Shown: in pieces, positions 1 to 9,454 of the stretch
Layout: each line of letters begins with the position of its first letter
Position numbering within the stretch: position 1 is the first letter of the stretch
Source of the DNA: Candidatus Kapaibacterium sp.
Lineage (GTDB): Bacteria > Bacteroidota > Ignavibacteria > Kapaibacteriales > UBA4661
Assembly: GCA_025358765.1 (NCBI GenBank)
Contig: JANYIG010000117.1
Span: 1 to 33,588 of the forward strand
Length of the DNA: 33,588 bases
Reading direction: 5' to 3'
Translations under genes and position numbers: made by a program
Notes under the pieces: model-generated
Told to the model about the DNA's origin: nothing
What the model saw: only the letters and a program-made list of their open reading frames with translations
The model's database searches: none

Positions 1-674
1 TAGAAGCCGTAGAGCGGGCGCAGGAGTTGAAGCCTGGGTTGATATTGATGGATATGCGGATGCCGGAGATGGACGGCACACAAGCGGTGGAGATATTGAA
101 GGCAGATGCTACAACGGCGGGGATACCAATCATAGCGGTGACGGCATCGGCGATGACGGAGTTCGAGCAGCAGATGCGACAGGTGTGTGACGGATTTTTG
201 AGCAAGCCGGCGAATCGGCGGGCGGTGTTGACCGAAGCGATGAAATTCGTGGCGTACCGACGGCGTTTGACGGGAACCACATTTGAGGATGGAGCGGATG
301 GAGCGGACGGAGCGGGCGAGGCAGAGGAATCGTTGCTGGCAGAGCGGCGGTTGACGGCAGAGGAGCAGGAGCGTTTGGCGGAAGTGGTGGGCGCATTAGA
401 AGGTGACTTGCGGCAGCAATGGCAGGCTCTCAAGGGAGCAATCATGCCGAGCAAGGTGAGGGTGTTTGCGGTGAATGTCAAGGAATTGGCGCATCGGCTT
501 CGGAGTGATGGGTTGCCGTTTGCCGAGCTGACGGAATACGCCGAGCGTTTGGAGGGAGCGGCGGCGCGGTTTGATATTTCGATGTTGGTAAAACTATTGA
601 ATGATTATCCTGAGATTGTACGTTCTACTACAATCTATTCTGACACTTCTTCAAACGGAAAGGCGAACTCGTGA
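1..674 (+). CDS. C-terminal part of a receiver-domain signalling protein, probably a hybrid histidine kinase (5' end outside window)
   Basis: The reading frame is open from the left edge (codons in phase from base 3), so the start lies outside the window. The TTG at 27 falls inside the receiver fold and is not a start. The first residues carry the phospho-acceptor strand of a response-regulator receiver (LILMDMRMPEMDG, with the Asp in MDM), then the switch Thr/Ser strand (IPIIAVTASA) and the conserved Lys (FLSKP). A Gly/Ala/Asp/Glu-rich linker (GADGADGAGEAEE) leads to about 100 mostly helical residues that resemble the histidine-phosphotransfer-like tails of hybrid kinases; no clear HPt histidine motif was assigned. 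The G+C content is very high here (about 70 % by hand count at 301-360) with strong G over C, unlike the next gene. The stop overlaps the next start by four bases, implying translational coupling. The receiver call is firm; the upstream kinase part is inferred. Confidence 0.85.
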   Translation, partial: EAVERAQELKPGLILMDMRMPEMDGTQAVEILKADATTAGIPIIAVTASAMTEFEQQMRQVCDGFLSKPANRRAVLTEAMKFVAYRRRLTGTTFEDGADGADGAGEAEESLLAERRLTAEEQERLAEVVGALEGDLRQQWQALKGAIMPSKVRVFAVNVKELAHRLRSDGLPFAELTEYAERLEGAAARFDISMLVKLLNDYPEIVRSTTIYSDTSSNGKANS

Positions 675-1837
675 ATACTATTCTCCATAACAGTAAACAG
701 GAAAAAGCATTAGTAATGATTGTTGATGATGTATTGGAAAATTTGCAGGTACTTGGTCATATTCTCGACGAGAATGGATATGATGTGGCGTTTGCCACAA
801 GCGGCGCACAGGCACTGGAAAGTTTATCTGAAATTGTTCCGGAGGTCATCCTTTTAGATGTTTCCATGCCAGGAATGGATGGGTTTGAGGTATGTCGTCG
901 CCTCAAGGCAAATCCAGCTACACAGGATATCGCTGTCATTTTTTTAACTGCCCATACAGAAATAGAATCTGTTATTCAGGGATTTAGCTTAGGCGCGGTG
1001 GATTATGTGACAAAACCATTTAACCCCGCAGAGCTACTGTCGCGAGTGCAAACACATGTGCGGCTTCGTCGTGCACTTCATCATATTGTTCAGCAAAGCG
1101 AGCAGATTGCCAACCAGAACAAGAAACTGCGTGCGTTAGATGACGAAAAAAACCAATTTCTTGGTATTGTTGCCCATGATTTAAAAAGCCCACTGAGCGG
1201 TGTCGTATTGCTTTCCGGGCTGATAAGAAGGTATCGCCATAAACTTTCTGACGACGAGATTGATACACACCTCGACAATATAGAATCTGTAGCCTTACAA
1301 ATGACGGAGCTTATTGATAATCTTTTGGATATTAATGCGTTGGAATCCGGCGAACTGAAGATGACTATCGAGACACTCAGCATATCTGTATTGGTAGAGA
1401 ACTTGGCGGAATCATATCGTCACCGTGCTGTAGAGAAGGAAATTTCGCTTTTCCTTGAGCTTCCTCAGCATAATATTGCGATTCGCTCCGATGTCGGCAA
1501 AACACGGGAAGTATTGGAAAATTTAATCTCTAATGCCATTAAGTATTCGCCGTATCGCAAAAGTGTCTGGATACGTGTGAGTATAGACCCTGATGGCGTA
1601 CGTGTTGCTGTGCAAGATGAAGGACCGGGGTTAACCGACGAGGACAAAGAAAACCTTTTTGGTCGTTTTATGCGACTTTCTGCGAGACCTACGGGTGAAG
1701 AATCCTCAACGGGTTTAGGGTTAAGCATTGTCAAAAAACTTGTCGAGGCGATGAATGGTCGCGTGTGGTGCGAATCTGAGTTGGGGCAAGGTGCGACATT
1801 TATTGTCACGTTGCCTTTCGACTCGGCAACGGGATAG
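671..1837 (+). CDS. Response-regulator receiver / histidine kinase fusion (REC-HisKA-HATPase)
   Basis: A 388-residue soluble protein. Residues about 14-130 are a receiver domain (acidic pair in MIVDDV, phospho-acceptor in VILLDVSMPGMDGF, Lys in VTKPF). A coiled linker rich in Gln/Lys/Asn follows, then a HisKA dimerisation helix with the phospho-accepting His in FLGIVAHDLKSPLSG. The HATPase_c domain has an N box (LENLISNAIKYSP), G1 (VQDEGPGL) and G2 (SSTGLGLSIVKKL). There is no membrane segment, so it probably acts as a cytoplasmic relay that receives phosphate at the receiver and controls its own kinase, as in other REC-first kinases. The GTG start overlaps the stop of the preceding receiver gene by four bases, so the two are very likely co-expressed and may form one relay. 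Composition is A+T-rich compared with that gene. Confidence 0.93.
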   Translation: MNTILHNSKQEKALVMIVDDVLENLQVLGHILDENGYDVAFATSGAQALESLSEIVPEVILLDVSMPGMDGFEVCRRLKANPATQDIAVIFLTAHTEIESVIQGFSLGAVDYVTKPFNPAELLSRVQTHVRLRRALHHIVQQSEQIANQNKKLRALDDEKNQFLGIVAHDLKSPLSGVVLLSGLIRRYRHKLSDDEIDTHLDNIESVALQMTELIDNLLDINALESGELKMTIETLSISVLVENLAESYRHRAVEKEISLFLELPQHNIAIRSDVGKTREVLENLISNAIKYSPYRKSVWIRVSIDPDGVRVAVQDEGPGLTDEDKENLFGRFMRLSARPTGEESSTGLGLSIVKKLVEAMNGRVWCESELGQGATFIVTLPFDSATG

Positions 1838-1869
1838 CCTTACGTTAGTGGATAAAAGTACATACTGTC

Positions 1870-2117
1870 TTACGTACCGAGTGCTTTAGCAAACAAAAGA
1901 TAGAGCGGAATATACGCTAATCCAGCCGGAACCACAACCGCATATACTGTTCCTACACGCCGCAGAATGGGCGCAACACGGCTGTTATTTTCCAATAAGA
2001 GCGCCGTATTCTGGCGGAATCGTAATTGTATAAAATCTTCCTGTAAAAGCAAACACTATCAATATCGCCAACGCGACACCTACACCAATGGTCAAGAAAG
2101 AAGGCTGTCGAATCCAT
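1870..2117 (-). pseudogene. Possible decayed small two-helix membrane protein
   Basis: Downstream of the glutaminyl cyclase gene on the same strand, the 286-base gap reads as protein-like in pieces. An ATG at 2117, six bases after the upstream stop, begins MDSTAFF. One frame over there is a hydrophobic helix (FLTIGVGVALAILIVFAF). In the third frame there is an open stretch to a stop at 1870 that includes NNSRVAPILRRVG and a second hydrophobic helix (VYAVVVPAGLAYIPLYLLF). Joining them needs two frameshifts, giving a protein of about 80 residues with two membrane spans. This could be a frameshifted remnant, a sequencing error, or chance hydrophobic frames. No family is recognised. Confidence 0.3.
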
Positions 2118-2123
2118 AACGTC

Positions 2124-3041
2124 TTACTTTGCAGAAACAGGCATATCGCGTAATTTCAATTTCACTTCAAACATTTTGCTCCAAAGTTTCCCTGTTACAA
2201 GCATCCTATCGCGCTTGGGGTCGTAGGCAACGCCGTTCAGGACGTTGTTTTCTTGCCTGTCTTGTGTGCTAATGAGGCTACTCATGTCTATCCACCCCGT
2301 CACTTTACCCGTGGTAGGATTGATGCGGGCTATGGAGTCTGAGAACCACACATTAGCATAAACTTCGCCCTTGATAAACTCCAGTTCGTTCAAATTTTTG
2401 AGCGCCGTAGTGTAACCGTTGGCTTCGTAGGTGACGGGAATCGTCTTGCGAACGGATAAATCCGTCGTGTCCATAAAGCGCAATAGGTTCGATCCGTCGC
2501 TCATTATCAAAAATTCACCGTCGTTGGTCAATCCCCAGCCCTCGCCAAAATAGCTCAATGTACGTTTCGCTTTGAAGGAATGTGCGTCGTAAACGAAGCA
2601 CGTTTGCTCACGCCACGTAAGTTGAAAAACCTGGTCGTTTACAATCGCCATACCCTCAGCAAAAAATTCCGCCGGAACGTTGATTTGCTTTAATACCTTG
2701 CCTGTGTTCCAATCCACTTTCCGCAAGCTGGACGACGCATATTGCCCTGTACTTTCATAGAGTTCACCTTTATAAAAACATAATCCTTGCGTGAATGCTT
2801 CGGGGTCGTGCGGAATGGTGCGGATAATCTCTGGAATATAGACGGGAAGCGGTGGAGCGGCATTCATAGTCGGCGAAGATTGATTGGGATTTTGATTGGA
2901 AGTGGGTTTGGAAGAATCTGTTGTTTGCGGGTTCTGGGCGGATTGCGAACCGTCAATTTTGGGTCTGTTGCACCACGTCAGTGCCAGCAAAACAAGGATT
3001 GAAGCGGCTACAATGGGAACGGCGTTGCGAAATTTATTCAT
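2124..3041 (-). CDS. Glutaminyl-peptide cyclotransferase (plant/bacterial beta-propeller type)
   Basis: 305 residues. The enzyme converts N-terminal glutamine of peptides to pyroglutamate with release of ammonia. The N-terminus has a hydrophobic export segment ending in a Cys (LALTWC), which could be a lipidation site although the Trp before Cys is atypical. A Ser/Thr/Asn/Gln/Pro-rich tether covers residues about 30-65. The propeller carries the recognisable family stretches FTQGLCFYKGELYESTG, TWREQTCFVYD, GEGWGLTNDGEFLIMSDG, NELEFIKGEVYANVW and NVLNGVAYD. Length fits the family. It probably acts in the periplasm or on the outer envelope. It lies downstream of a lipase-like gene on the same strand with about 100 bases between them, so it may be co-transcribed. 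The family assignment is strong; native substrates are unknown. Confidence 0.9.
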   Translation of the reverse strand: MNKFRNAVPIVAASILVLLALTWCNRPKIDGSQSAQNPQTTDSSKPTSNQNPNQSSPTMNAAPPLPVYIPEIIRTIPHDPEAFTQGLCFYKGELYESTGQYASSSLRKVDWNTGKVLKQINVPAEFFAEGMAIVNDQVFQLTWREQTCFVYDAHSFKAKRTLSYFGEGWGLTNDGEFLIMSDGSNLLRFMDTTDLSVRKTIPVTYEANGYTTALKNLNELEFIKGEVYANVWFSDSIARINPTTGKVTGWIDMSSLISTQDRQENNVLNGVAYDPKRDRMLVTGKLWSKMFEVKLKLRDMPVSAK

Positions 3042-3143
3042 GGATTTAGCTATGAGGTTGCGAGAGATTGTAACGCTAATGCTACAAAATACGGAACTTG
3101 AATTGAATTTACCGCGAAGGAATTTACCGCGAGGGGTTCAAAA
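3042..3143. repeat. Two-copy 15-base tandem repeat in a short intergenic gap
   Basis: Between the lipase-like gene and the glutaminyl cyclase gene, the 15-base unit GAATTTACCGCGARG occurs twice in tandem at 3105-3134, differing at one position. The rest of the gap shows no clear terminator. Two units are too few to call a functional repeat; it may be replication slippage. Confidence 0.5.
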
Positions 3144-4517
3144 TCATCGTACAACCCAACTTTTTGTGTTGGTAAATTGGTTTCCGTAGGAGTTTTTGAC
3201 AGTGAAGGAAAATTCCATTGGCTTGCTGACATCAAGCGATGACGGAAACGGGAGTACCGCTTGCGCCACAACGGTGCCGTTTTGCTTGCGAACGAGGCTA
3301 ACGCTTTCGTTCGGGATGCTGAAGCGCTGTGGTGTGGCTTTGGGGTTCTGCAAGTCGCTTACGGTAATTGTCACTGTAAGCGTTTGTGGTGGAAGATTGT
3401 CGCCGAACTCTACGACGAGTGCTGGCTTCCCGCCAATTTGATAAAACTCCGCGCCCTTAAATTCTGGCTGATCTTCGAGCGACACGCGCTGAATTTCCGT
3501 GCTATTGCGAAGATGATCTTCGTGGACGGTCGAAAGCGTGATGGTACGGGCAATGCGACGGCGATTCGGGTCTGCCTGAAACCACGGTAATTCCGTAATC
3601 GTCTGGCTTTTAGCGCTGACTACACCGTCACCTTCGGTAAAAAGCGATTCTAATCCAAAACCCAAGAACTCCAGCACCCGTCGCAAAAGTTCCTGTACAC
3701 CTGCTTTACTCAAACCTTCCAGCTCTTTGAATACCTCTACTTTCCCGACTATGCTGATGTATTCAATGTCAAGCGGATGTTGCGTGACTCCGGTGCGCCG
3801 CATAAACTCACCACCATCTTCAGGGCGCAATAAATCTCGTACGGCAAACGCATCAAACGGCACATCGCGCTCCAAACCCTTCACTACATTGAGCGCTTGA
3901 TTCAGCGCTATTGATGCGAGCGGATTCGATGTTTCCCTCGCAGCATTCGCTAAGGCTGTTTTCCATTGATAGACTTTTGCATATGGTGAGCCTTGATGCG
4001 GACTACCGACTGTCACCAAACGCCGAACGTGGTGGTCGTTGATGTGCTCCGTCAGGTAATATCTGCCAGCCACGCCGCCCATGCTGTAGCCTATCAATAT
4101 CACTTTTTCTGCCCGCGTCCGCTCCAGCACAAGCCGGATGTACTGTTCAAGCTCATTTTTCCATGCACCGATGGAATCAATAGGATTGGAAAACGACACC
4201 GTAAAAAAATCAGACGCGCCCGATGGATTTTTGCTTTCAAGCATATATTGACCATTCGTCTTTTTCAAAACACCGCCATACCGAAGTTTCATATCCCGTT
4301 CGTAATATTGCACGGCGTAGGCATCCCATACGGCAGATTTTTGCCCCAATCCGTGCAATAGCAAGATAGGATATGGCACTTGCGTAGTAGTGATGCGCTC
4401 TTGCGGTGGTAGCTCCGGCAGTAGTACGGTTTGTTTGACCGATGCACATTGTACAAGGAGCAACACAAGCAATGACGAGGCTATGGGCAGAAACAGTAAA
4501 CGGAAAATTCGTGTCAT
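3144..4517 (-). CDS. Lipase-like alpha/beta hydrolase, probable lipoprotein
   Basis: About 457 residues from the ATG at 4517; an upstream in-frame ATG at 4535 would add six residues, but the later one gives a normal export signal. The N-terminus MTRIFRLLFLPIASSLLVLL is followed by VQCAS, so it is either a cleaved signal or an atypical lipobox. The hydrolase core starts at PYPILLLHGLGQKSAVW, typical of the oxyanion-hole strand of PGAP1/DUF676-type lipases. The nucleophile elbow is VILIGYSMGG with the catalytic Ser in GYSMG. A later region (LVTVGSPHQGSP) matches the family strand after the nucleophile, and TVHEDHLRN could hold the catalytic His. The last ~100 residues look like a beta-sandwich extension. 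It probably hydrolyses a lipid or ester outside the cytoplasm; the substrate is unknown. It is the upstream gene of a probable two-gene unit with the glutaminyl cyclase. Confidence 0.8.
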   Translation of the reverse strand: MTRIFRLLFLPIASSLLVLLLVQCASVKQTVLLPELPPQERITTTQVPYPILLLHGLGQKSAVWDAYAVQYYERDMKLRYGGVLKKTNGQYMLESKNPSGASDFFTVSFSNPIDSIGAWKNELEQYIRLVLERTRAEKVILIGYSMGGVAGRYYLTEHINDHHVRRLVTVGSPHQGSPYAKVYQWKTALANAARETSNPLASIALNQALNVVKGLERDVPFDAFAVRDLLRPEDGGEFMRRTGVTQHPLDIEYISIVGKVEVFKELEGLSKAGVQELLRRVLEFLGFGLESLFTEGDGVVSAKSQTITELPWFQADPNRRRIARTITLSTVHEDHLRNSTEIQRVSLEDQPEFKGAEFYQIGGKPALVVEFGDNLPPQTLTVTITVSDLQNPKATPQRFSIPNESVSLVRKQNGTVVAQAVLPFPSSLDVSKPMEFSFTVKNSYGNQFTNTKSWVVR

Positions 4518-4696
4518 ATTTTGGCAATAAAGCATGATATAAAATCTGTTCGCCCCAAAACTACAAAACCACGAGCATTTTTTCGCCTATGTGATGAAAA
4601 AATCAAAAAAATCATTACCATTGAAAAATCGTTGTACATCATTACCAGAAGCGATAAGTTGTTGCCTCTTGATATTCACAAACACCGATGCCGGTT

Positions 4697-5029
4697 ATGA
4701 GCGACGCAGAACAACTCTTTCGTGATATTGCCAATCAAATAGTATCAACCAACGATGCAGCGCTTGGTACGATGTTTGGCAAACCCGTCGTGATGATAGC
4801 AAAGAAGGCATTTGCAGTGTTTTTTAAGGATACAATGGTTTTCAAACTGAGCGAAGAAGACCATCGTTTTGCAATGGCATTGTTCGGAGCAGAACTGTGG
4901 GATCCATCCGGCAAACACCGCCCAATGCGCGAATGGGTACAAGTGCCTTACGAACACCGCGAACACTGGCTTGGATTAGCCGCATCAGCACTCAAACACG
5001 TCCAAAGCACGATTCAACCCGAGGCTTGA
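4697..5029 (+). CDS. TfoX N-terminal-domain-like protein
   Basis: A 110-residue protein (113 if the ATG at 4688 is used; neither start has an obvious ribosome site). The middle, TMFGKPVVMIAKKAFAVFF, followed by FKLSEEDHRFAMAL and the C-terminal REWVQVPYEHREHW, fits the small TfoX-N/YjbR-like fold seen in stand-alone bacterial proteins. In gammaproteobacteria TfoX/Sxy activates competence genes. Stand-alone members of this family elsewhere have no established role, so no competence function is claimed. It lies 19 bases upstream of a histidine kinase gene on the same strand, which suggests co-transcription. Confidence 0.7.
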   Translation: MSDAEQLFRDIANQIVSTNDAALGTMFGKPVVMIAKKAFAVFFKDTMVFKLSEEDHRFAMALFGAELWDPSGKHRPMREWVQVPYEHREHWLGLAASALKHVQSTIQPEA

Positions 5030-5048
5030 GACTCTATTCCAAAATCTC

Positions 5049-7139
5049 ATGTGCTGGAACAGATGGAACGTTGCTTCGATACTTCTCGTTATTACCATTC
5101 TATTGTGGTGCGCCGCGCTGCAATCCGCATCCGCACAGCCTGTCAGTACATCCGAACTTTCAACTGCCGATAGCACGTTCGGCATCACGCGCTTGCAGAG
5201 CGGTCAGCACGCCTACAATCTTACCACAAACCTGCTTCTTTACGAGGATACAACAAATAAACTTTCGCTCGACGACATCCTCGCAAATCCGCTTTTGCCA
5301 CGCTTCCAGCATTACACACAGCCCGCGCTGAATATAGGTTATTCTAATTCCTCGTATTGGATAAAGATGGTGTTCGTAAACGATATACCCGAAAAAGAAG
5401 GCACGGACTGGCTTTTAGAGTTCAATAACCCCAATATCGGCTTTTTAGAGTTTTTCGTCCAAGATCCGACGGGACATTTTCAAACTATCACAACGGGAAC
5501 ATATCTGCCGTTCGTACAACGCCCCACACAACACCGCCATGTCATCATTCCATTCGCATCGCTGCCTGTCCAGTACGGGAAGCCGTTCGTGTGTTATGCT
5601 CGCATCTGTTCCGGCGAACCAATACGTCTTGCGCCGACGATTTGGCGGACTGCTCAATTTTACGAATACGATTCCGCCCGAACGTTGGTTCTGGGTTTGT
5701 ACTACGGCATTTTGATGATTGTTGCGTTGTACAATCTTATGTTGTTTCTGATTGTCCGCGAACGGAGTTATCTTTTTGCATCACTGTTTATGCTGATTGC
5801 GTGGCTAATCCAATTCACGAACGACGGCTTGGCGTATCAATATCTTTGGTCACGGGCAAACGTCTGGAATCAAGAAGGGCGCGGCTTGTTGAACGGCGCA
5901 GTGTTTGTGTTTTTGACACTGTTTGCACGGAATTTTTTGCAAACAGCGAACTCAATGCCACGCTCTGATGCCATTTTGCAGATTTTTACCATTGCGTCGG
6001 TGCAATTGGTGGCATTAAAATTTCTTGTCTATATTCACAATGCTGGATACGTACACACCTGGCAGGCGGACACGCTATTTTTTATTGCTGTGGTGGCTCT
6101 GCCTTCTTTCTACCTTGTGCGGCAGGCACGACGCGAGCAATGGAATAAGGCGCTTCGAGCAGCAATGATGATTTCGTCGGTGTTTTGGATTGCAGGCTTC
6201 ACCACCAACAAATTCGTGGAGCATGGATTGAGCACATTCGACCGAATTATGAACGCTCTTATTCCCACCGGCAGCGTCGTAGTGATGACCCTTGTTGCGC
6301 TGATGCAAACACGGCGCGGAAACCGCACGGCGCGGGTATTTCTGGCAGCGGCGTGGACGCTCTCGGCAGCAATTTTGGTCGAAGAATTACTGCATATTGG
6401 CGTGTTACCATCGAATATCCTCACAGAATCCTTCATGAAATCTGGGACTGTTATGATGGCTATATTGTTTTCTCTGCCGCTTGGCGACCGCATCCGCAGC
6501 CTTCGCCAGCGCACAGAGGAATTAGAACTTACCTCGCTGGCAGCACAGAAGGCTGCTGCCGAAGCTCGGTTGGAAGCGCTTCAGGCGAAAATCAATCCTC
6601 ATTTTTTGTTCAATACGCTGAATTCCATTGCAAGCCTCATCAGTATTGATGCGGCAAAAGCAGAACAAGCAGTAGTGCGACTTTCTAAACTTTTTCGCTA
6701 TACGCTTCATCGTTCCGGCGCTTCCGCCAAAAACACGGCAACGCTCGCCGAAGAGATTGACGTGGTGCGAATGTACCTTGAGTTGGAGCATCTGCGGCTT
6801 GCCGAGCGGCTCCGCACCACGATTGACGTGCAAGGCGACGCGAAAACCGTGCTGTTGCCCGCACTCACGCTACAGCCGCTCGTCGAGAATAGTGTGAAAT
6901 ATGCCGTTGCACCACGAGCAGCGGGCGGAACGATTGTTATCACTGCCATAGTGGATGAACGTTCATGCCGCATCGTTATCCGCGATGATGGTGCGGGGTT
7001 GACAGGACGCGCCTCCGACAGCGGACACGGGCTTCAAAGCGTTCAGGAACGGTTGGCATTGATGTTTGGCGAGCGATGTTCGTTTGAATTGCGCGACCAC
7101 GACGGCGTAGAGATCGTCATTACTCTGCACTCAGCCTAA
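5049..7139 (+). CDS. 7TM-DISM sensor histidine kinase of the LytS/YehU type
   Basis: 696 residues. A signal segment (about 1-30) is followed by an extracytoplasmic 7TMR-DISM extracellular domain (about 60-200, with YSNSSYWIKMVF and WLLEFNNPNIGFLEFF). Then come seven hydrophobic segments (about 213-470, starting GLYYGILMIVALYNLMLF). The His_kinase domain has its phospho-accepting His at about residue 518 in AKINPHFLFNTLNSI. The ATPase part has PLVENSVKYAV as N box and RDDGAGLTG plus HGLQSVQERL as glycine boxes. It therefore senses a ligand outside the membrane, possibly a carbohydrate, and phosphorylates a partner. Kinases of this type normally pair with a LytTR response regulator, but none is encoded in this window, so it is an orphan here. 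The ATG at 5049 is only 19 bases after the TfoX-like gene. Confidence 0.93.
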   Translation: MCWNRWNVASILLVITILLWCAALQSASAQPVSTSELSTADSTFGITRLQSGQHAYNLTTNLLLYEDTTNKLSLDDILANPLLPRFQHYTQPALNIGYSNSSYWIKMVFVNDIPEKEGTDWLLEFNNPNIGFLEFFVQDPTGHFQTITTGTYLPFVQRPTQHRHVIIPFASLPVQYGKPFVCYARICSGEPIRLAPTIWRTAQFYEYDSARTLVLGLYYGILMIVALYNLMLFLIVRERSYLFASLFMLIAWLIQFTNDGLAYQYLWSRANVWNQEGRGLLNGAVFVFLTLFARNFLQTANSMPRSDAILQIFTIASVQLVALKFLVYIHNAGYVHTWQADTLFFIAVVALPSFYLVRQARREQWNKALRAAMMISSVFWIAGFTTNKFVEHGLSTFDRIMNALIPTGSVVVMTLVALMQTRRGNRTARVFLAAAWTLSAAILVEELLHIGVLPSNILTESFMKSGTVMMAILFSLPLGDRIRSLRQRTEELELTSLAAQKAAAEARLEALQAKINPHFLFNTLNSIASLISIDAAKAEQAVVRLSKLFRYTLHRSGASAKNTATLAEEIDVVRMYLELEHLRLAERLRTTIDVQGDAKTVLLPALTLQPLVENSVKYAVAPRAAGGTIVITAIVDERSCRIVIRDDGAGLTGRASDSGHGLQSVQERLALMFGERCSFELRDHDGVEIVITLHSA

Positions 7140-7289
7140 GAACTTGTCTCAGAATTTTCTTCCACATTCGTTTGTCGTTTGATAATGCGAATTTTGCTAT
7201 CTTGCAAACTTGCAGATAAGCTGGAGGGCTGGCGCTACGAACCCAATACATCAGCACGAATCACGATAGTTTTTCCACGATCATTTTTC

Positions 7290-9398
7290 ATGGAACACAA
7301 GCATACAAACGCGCTCATTCACGAGAAATCACCGTACCTGTTGCAGCACGCGCATAATCCGGTGAACTGGAACGCATGGAACGACGAAACGTTTGCCCGC
7401 GCTAAACACGAGGACAAACCGATTTTTCTTAGTATCGGCTACGCCACGTGTCATTGGTGTCATGTGATGGAGCGCGAATCTTTTGAAAACGAAGAAACGG
7501 CAGCGTTTCTGAATGAGCATTACATCGCCGTGAAAGTTGACCGCGAAGAACGACCGGATATTGACGCTATTTATATGGCATTTTGTCAGGCATTAACAGG
7601 GCATGGCGGCTGGCCCCTCTCCGTGTTTATGACACCAGCTCAAAAGCCATTTTTTGTGGGAACGTATTTTCCACCGCAGAATCATTCCAACCGCCCCGGT
7701 TTTCCGCATATCCTTGACCAAATCCAGCACGCATGGGTGAATGAACGTGAAAAGCTCGAAGAGTCCAGCGAATCAATCACTGGGCAAATAACCAATCGCA
7801 CAGCTTCGTCGGAAGCCCGTGAATTACCTGCGGACATTACTGCTCGTGCCTTTGAACGCTATGAACAAACCTTCGACCCGCACTATGGCGGCTTTAACAG
7901 CCAACCGAAGTTTCCGTCGCCGCAAAATCTGATGTTGTTGTTGCGCTATCACAAACGCACGGGCAACGCCGCTGCGCTTACGATGGTGGAGCAGACGATT
8001 CGCTCTATGCGACAAGGCGGGGTGTATGACCACATCGGCTATGGGTTCCACCGCTACAGTACGGATAGATTTTGGCTTGTGCCGCATTTTGAGAAGATGC
8101 TCTACGACCAAGCAATGATGGCAATTGCTTGTCTGGAAACCTTCCAAGTCACGCACAATGATGTGTACAGTCGTATTGCCGAAGAAATCTTTACCTACGT
8201 GCTGCGCGACATGACCGCGCCGAATGGCGGCTTTTATTCTGCCGAGGATGCCGATAGCGAAGGGCATGAAGGAAAGTTTTACGTCTGGACGCATACAGAA
8301 ATTTTGGCAACCCTTGGTGGCGAGGATGGCGCGTTGTTTTGCGCGGCATACAACATCCGCGAAGACGGCAATTTCGCGGATGAAGCCACTGGCGCACAGA
8401 CGGGTGAGAATATTCCTCATTTACGAACGCCCCTTAGCGAGGTTGCCGCCGCACAAGGCATTGATACAGATGAACTCCGAATGCGGCTTTCCATCATGCG
8501 TACGCATCTGTTCGACGTGCGAGAAAATCGCATTCACCCGCTTAAAGATGATAAAGTGCTGGCGGACTGGAACGGATTGATGATAGCAGCATTTGCTATC
8601 GGCGGTAAAGTGTTGGAAAACGCCGTATATCTGCAAGCCGCCGAACGTTCGTGGGAGTTTATTTCCCGCCAGATGACACACGAAGGACGCTTTTTGCACC
8701 GTTGGCGCGAGGGAGAAGCGGCTATTCCGGCGTTTTTGGATGATTATGCGTTTTTGGCGTGGGGCGTGTTCGAGTTATATCAAGCAACGTTCAACCTCAC
8801 GTATCTGAAAGCCTCTTTACATCTGTGTGAGGAGATGTTGCGACTCTTCAAAAACAACGCCAACGAAGGTGGATTAGCTCTTGCAGCACAAGACAATGAA
8901 ACACTGATTATGACAACGAAAGAAGCGTATGACGGTGCAATTCCGTCGGGCAATTCCGTTGCGGCAATGGTGCTGGCGCGGGTCGGTAGGCTTACGAGCA
9001 ATCAAACATACCTCGATGCTGCACAGGGCATTGTTACCCACTTTGCGTCCTCCCTACAGTCCTACCCGACGGGCTTCGCGCAAATGCTCATAGCGGACGA
9101 TTTTTTGCGTGGTGGAACACAAGAAATAATTATTGCCGGAAAGTCGCAGATGCCCGAAACAACAGCAATGATGCGTCTTGTGGCAACAACATTTTTGCCT
9201 CATGCGGTCGTGGCACTCAACGCCGCACCAAATGAGATAGCGCCGTTTATCGAACAAGCGCACTATCAAATCGCTCACAATGGCGTGACAACAGCATATA
9301 TCTGTGAAAATTTCGTTTGTCAGCAACCGCTCATGAGTGTAGAAGCCCTTCAACAGGCGCTTGCAGTCACGTTGACCATTTCAACGCTGTTCACCTAA
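7290..9398 (+). CDS. Thioredoxin-domain-containing protein of the YyaL/SSP411 family (DUF255)
   Basis: 702 residues from the ATG at 7290. The frame extends upstream to 7179, but the extra 37 residues are not family-like, whereas the protein from 7290 begins [20 protein letters not shown], the standard family N-terminus. Residues about 20-180 form a thioredoxin-like domain ([25 protein letters not shown]) with a CHWC pair at about 54-57. The rest is an (alpha/alpha)6-barrel glycosidase-like region ([47 protein letters not shown]). The family is widespread and its biochemical function is not settled; roles in redox or carbohydrate handling have been proposed. Upstream 7140-7289 has no clear terminator or promoter. 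Confidence 0.92.
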   Translation: MEHKHTNALIHEKSPYLLQHAHNPVNWNAWNDETFARAKHEDKPIFLSIGYATCHWCHVMERESFENEETAAFLNEHYIAVKVDREERPDIDAIYMAFCQALTGHGGWPLSVFMTPAQKPFFVGTYFPPQNHSNRPGFPHILDQIQHAWVNEREKLEESSESITGQITNRTASSEARELPADITARAFERYEQTFDPHYGGFNSQPKFPSPQNLMLLLRYHKRTGNAAALTMVEQTIRSMRQGGVYDHIGYGFHRYSTDRFWLVPHFEKMLYDQAMMAIACLETFQVTHNDVYSRIAEEIFTYVLRDMTAPNGGFYSAEDADSEGHEGKFYVWTHTEILATLGGEDGALFCAAYNIREDGNFADEATGAQTGENIPHLRTPLSEVAAAQGIDTDELRMRLSIMRTHLFDVRENRIHPLKDDKVLADWNGLMIAAFAIGGKVLENAVYLQAAERSWEFISRQMTHEGRFLHRWREGEAAIPAFLDDYAFLAWGVFELYQATFNLTYLKASLHLCEEMLRLFKNNANEGGLALAAQDNETLIMTTKEAYDGAIPSGNSVAAMVLARVGRLTSNQTYLDAAQGIVTHFASSLQSYPTGFAQMLIADDFLRGGTQEIIIAGKSQMPETTAMMRLVATTFLPHAVVALNAAPNEIAPFIEQAHYQIAHNGVTTAYICENFVCQQPLMSVEALQQALAVTLTISTLFT

Positions 9399-9454
9399 AT
9401 TCTTTCGTTCCATTTCTCACTTCATTTTTCTTAAACGCAAAGCGAAACAAAGCT

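Noticed and set aside
130-396. Pro/Arg-rich minus-strand frame opposite the first gene
   Set aside because: It mirrors the Gly/Ala/Glu-rich linker of the real receiver gene; low complexity and no start context.
7179-7289. 37-residue N-terminal extension of the YyaL-type protein
   Set aside because: The family N-terminus begins at the ATG at 7290; the added residues are not conserved-looking.
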